A DNA stretch of 64,000 bases from Xestospongia muta (Eukaryota > Porifera > Demospongiae > Haplosclerida > Petrosiidae). The notes beneath the pieces are model-generated. The model did not search any database and was not told the DNA's origin. It saw only the letters and a list, made by a program, of their open reading frames with translations. The first letter of the stretch is position 1, and every line of letters starts with the position of its first letter. Shown here piece after piece: positions 60,797 through 64,000 of this stretch. A program made the translations under genes and the position numbers. Where the stretch lies: the NCBI GenBank assembly GCA_963693285.1, contig OY848917.1, positions 3,338,618-3,402,617 on the forward strand. Direction: 5' to 3'.

Positions 60797-62405
60797 CCTC
60801 TTCTTACAAAGGCCTATCATCAGACACTTATTATGTCCTGAATCATTATAGAATATACCATAATTGAGTTGTGGAGTATACACTGGAATTCACAGCTTTT
60901 ACATGGTCACTAATACACTCTAGCTCAGCTTCCTCTGTATTATTAATTATTAAATTCAGGTTGCATGTCTGATTGACTCTACAGAACTTTATTCATCTAC
61001 CAATTTACAGTTTTATCTATACCAAGTTATTTAAAATGTTAGTGTCACTGTTGGTTGATTTGAAATTCATCATGTACTCAGTGTTTAAGCCTATGGTTTC
61101 ATTCATTTAGTTTGCAGCCTAAAACAACTCATATATATGTCTTGATTGTCTTTATATGTCAGTGTAAAGATTCTTGTTTGTATTATATGATATAGACAAA
61201 CTTACAATTAAACATTTTCTTGGCCAATGAATTGTCAGACTAACAATATTATAGCTTCAATTGTTACCAGCCACAAGTGGTCTTCATGAAGAAACAGTAA
61301 TAGAGTAATGCATGTATATGTCTGAATTAAATACTTTTAAGTGGTACATGTAGTAAATTTGATGAAATTCTTCATAATAGTGTACAGTTTAAATAGTTAA
61401 ATTGACCACTCCCATTGTTTTTTAATATTGACAGTTAGAGGTGTGACTGCCCTACTCTCTAGTCCCTTCGAGTTCACTAATATTTTGTAAGTAAGTTTCT
61501 CAATTTAACGTAACTGAATAAGTCGGTCCCTAGTTTATATTAACTCAGGATATTGTTAAACTATTTATGTGTTATATATATATATAACACGGTAGATTTA
61601 TATAACGCAAAATATTTTTACATCAATGAACTGTGATATATCTGATATAACTCACACTAACCTGCCACGATATTGCTCCATAAAGAGCACATGTCCAATA
61701 CTATCACACAGCATTCTCTTAATCTCGAGTTGGCAGGTTTATAATCCTTATGGACTCATTAAATGACAGAAGTTATAAGACTTGTCATGACATCAGTATA
61801 AACTTGCTGTTATGAAGAAGGAACTAGGCATTTAAGCTCTCAAGCTCAACATTTTCAAATATAAACTTGCTAGGAGGTCTATTAATTTGAACCTTCTTAT
61901 TTCTTGTAATATTCATTACTTTAGCTCATGGCAAATTGATTTCATGATAGTTGATCTTATTGGAGTTGACTTGTAGTACCAATCAAACTATAATGTATAT
62001 AACACTTCATTCAAAATATATAGGCTATAAATCTCATTATAATATGTTTGTGCTATGAATATGAAATTGTACATAACATTGAAACTAATTCAAACAAATG
62101 TTTGTGTATGTACAGTTGCTATGAAGCCCTCTTGCAGGAAGTCATTGAAATTTGGCATACAGAGCAGCCAACAATGAACTTCTTATATGCCAAATTTTAA
62201 TGAGTTAGTATTTAGAGTGTATTAAGGCTTGTGTCACTACTTAGTAGTTATTTCATCACAATTAAATCGATGGTTAATTATATGTATTGATTAACATAAT
62301 TTGTTTAGAGATGTAATATTATTTATATACAATTTTTATGGTTAATTAGACATATCATATTTATGTTAGTTTACAAATTAAGTTGTTACTTTTTTAGTTT
62401 CTACA
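60797..62405. other. Divergent promoter region
   Basis: 1.6 kb between the minus-strand Delta-like gene and the plus-strand acyl-CoA synthetase-like gene. AT-rich; a TA run lies at 61574-61587. It should hold both promoters, but no motif stands out. Confidence 0.5.
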
Positions 62406-64000
62406 ATGGCGAGAATGCTGAATAGATTAGTGAGCAAGTTGCATCTCACTAACACCACACCCGTACAAACAATGTTTAAGACCAAACGTTATATAGAATC
62501 ATTGGCTGGCTATATTGACGACAGGAAAATTGTACGCAGCCCTTATCAACAAATCGATATTCCAGAGACTAGTCTCTATGGCCATGTCTTCAATCAATTT
62601 GACCAATATGGCAGCAAAACTGCTCTTATTGATCCTCTTAAAGGGAGAGAGATAAGCTTTGCTGAACTAAGAGATATAACATGTCGTATGTCTTCTGGTC
62701 TTTGTCGTATGGGTCTTGAAAAAGGGGATATTGTGACTATATTTGCTCCAAATTCAACTGACTATAATGCATTATTTTTTGCCACACTTGCTGCTGGTGG
62801 TATCGTGAGTACTTGCAATCCTACGTACACAGTTAACGAGTTCAATTACCAGGTTAAGAATTGTGAGTGCAAATTTGTTGCTACTATTCCAACACTTTTT
62901 CCCACTGTAATGAAAGCTGTTGAAGGTACAACAGTAGAAAAGGTGATTGTAATGGATGAACTAAATCAGAAAAAAGACAATGCTACTTCATTAAACACTC
63001 TTTTAGATGATTCTGGCTCTCTCTTTCAAGACACAGTTATCAATGTGAAAAAAGACATTGCTGTTTTGCCATACTCTAGTGGCACAACTGGTCTACCTAA
63101 AGGAGTAATGCTAACTCATTACAACATTGTTGCTAATATTTGCCAACTCAAACATCCTGAGATACAACAGTTTGCTGAAGATGAAATTCTTATGGCCATC
63201 TTACCATATTATCACATATATGGAATGGTTGTTGTTATGTTCTCAGCACTTTATCAGGGAAAACCACAAATTGTTTTACCTAAATTTGAACCAGTTACAT
63301 TTCTGGAAACTATCCAAAGGTATCATCCAACGTGGGCACATGTAGCTCCACCCCTTATTCTTTTTTTAGCAAAGTATCCCGATATTTCTAAATATGACAT
63401 ATGTTCATTACAAAGAGTCATTAGTGGTGGTGCTCCATTAGGTGGAGAGGTTGTCGAGGAAACAAAACGACGCACTGGAATTAAGAACATCCAACAGGCT
63501 TATGGTTTAACTGAAACTAGTCCAGTCACTCATTGGAATCCAGCAAAAGTTAGTGTTAAGAAACCTCGATCAGTTGGTTTTCCCATTCAAAATCAACTTG
63601 TAAAAGTTGTCAACTTGTCAACAGGTGATGCGTTAGGACCTAATGAAGAAGGAGAATTAATAGTTTCTGGTCCTAATATAATGTTGGGTTATTTGAATAG
63701 ACCTGATGCTACCAAGGAATGTATTACAGATGATGGTTGGTTCCACACTGGTGATATAGGCTACTATGATGAACACGGTCATTTTTATATCACAGATCGA
63801 TTAAAAGAACTAATTAAGGTAAAAGGATTTCAGGTTGCTCCAGCTGAGCTGGAAGCACTCCTAGTACATCATCCAATGATAGCTGATGCTGCTGTTATTG
63901 GTATCCAACATGAGCGACAAGGTGAGGCTCCTAAGGCATTTGTGGTGCGACGAGAATCAAGTCTCACTGAAGATCATGTAATGGCTTATGTCAAGGAGAG
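62406..64000 (+). CDS. 4-coumarate:CoA ligase-like acyl-CoA synthetase, cut by window end
   Basis: The frame is open from ATG 62406 to the window end: 531 codons with no intron. It is an ANL-superfamily adenylating enzyme that would activate a carboxylic acid as acyl-AMP and then acyl-CoA. Motifs in order: the P-loop-like YSSGTTGLPKGVMLTH near residue 225, LPYYHIYGM, ISGGAPLGGEV, QQAYGLTETSPVTHWN, DDGWFHTGDIGYYDEHGHFY and LKELIKVKGFQVAPAELEA with the C-domain hinge. The family is usually 530-560 residues, so only a short C-terminus including the catalytic lysine is missing. The nearest relatives are 4CL-like and luciferase-like animal enzymes; the substrate is unknown. The first ~35 residues (MARMLNRLVSKLHL, FKTKRYIESLAGY) are basic and amphipathic, as in a mitochondrial presequence; whether a peroxisomal C-terminal signal exists cannot be seen. 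Confidence 0.93.
   Translation, partial: MARMLNRLVSKLHLTNTTPVQTMFKTKRYIESLAGYIDDRKIVRSPYQQIDIPETSLYGHVFNQFDQYGSKTALIDPLKGREISFAELRDITCRMSSGLCRMGLEKGDIVTIFAPNSTDYNALFFATLAAGGIVSTCNPTYTVNEFNYQVKNCECKFVATIPTLFPTVMKAVEGTTVEKVIVMDELNQKKDNATSLNTLLDDSGSLFQDTVINVKKDIAVLPYSSGTTGLPKGVMLTHYNIVANICQLKHPEIQQFAEDEILMAILPYYHIYGMVVVMFSALYQGKPQIVLPKFEPVTFLETIQRYHPTWAHVAPPLILFLAKYPDISKYDICSLQRVISGGAPLGGEVVEETKRRTGIKNIQQAYGLTETSPVTHWNPAKVSVKKPRSVGFPIQNQLVKVVNLSTGDALGPNEEGELIVSGPNIMLGYLNRPDATKECITDDGWFHTGDIGYYDEHGHFYITDRLKELIKVKGFQVAPAELEALLVHHPMIADAAVIGIQHERQGEAPKAFVVRRESSLTEDHVMAYVKE

Overview
This window looks like nuclear DNA of an early-branching animal, most probably a sponge. It is AT-rich, and its protein-coding genes carry many short GT-AG introns. 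The gene content is metazoan: a Fringe glycosyltransferase, a Delta-type Notch ligand, delta-tubulin, PLAA, a galaxin-like secreted protein and a large cadherin-like receptor. The sponge assignment is an inference from gene content and style; no species is claimed. There are no tRNA or rRNA genes, CRISPR arrays or bacterial operons that I could see.

Layout. 1-1011: repeats and the 3' flank of the first gene. 1012-6930 (-): PLAA, resolved here into 29 in-frame exons. 6988-9253: repeat-rich spacer. 9266-22244 (+): Fringe in 8 exons, with introns filled by piggyBac-type and other miniature elements and a broken Ty3/Gypsy element. 24067-24806 (-): a four-pass membrane protein. 24807-28398: spacer with a dispersed repeat. 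28399-29895 (-) and 34794-37054 (+): two paralogous fucosyltransferase-like type II membrane enzymes, flanking a galaxin-like gene (32210-32793, -). 38058-40215 (-): delta-tubulin. 40622-41626 (-): an intronless threonine dehydratase/serine racemase-like enzyme. 42661-43881 (-): an intronless secreted EGF plus GH43-like propeller protein. 44338-45699 (-): an intronless GH29 alpha-L-fucosidase-like enzyme. 46044-55256 (-): a 16-exon type I receptor with DUF4215 repeats and cadherin-like domains, with an apparent one-base frameshift. 56484-57995 (+): a decayed copy of a DSL ligand gene. 58421-60796 (-): an intact DSL (Delta-like) ligand with no EGF repeats. 62406-64000 (+): an intronless 4-coumarate:CoA ligase-like acyl-CoA synthetase running off the window.

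How the genes relate. Fringe extends O-linked fucose on EGF repeats of Notch and so tunes its response to Delta ligands. Here Fringe and a Delta-type ligand lie about 36 kb apart, with two fucosyltransferase-like genes and a fucosidase-like gene between them. Whether this fucose/Notch grouping is functional or chance is open. The ligand is unusual: an N-terminal ligand domain and a DSL domain are followed directly by a Ser/Thr-rich stalk, one membrane span and a tyrosine-rich tail, and it faces its own inverted, frameshifted pseudogene copy.

The intergenic and intronic DNA holds at least five families of short inverted-repeat elements, several microsatellites (two of which form the pyrimidine tract of PLAA splice acceptors), a 58-bp perfect hairpin, a minisatellite and long TA tracts.
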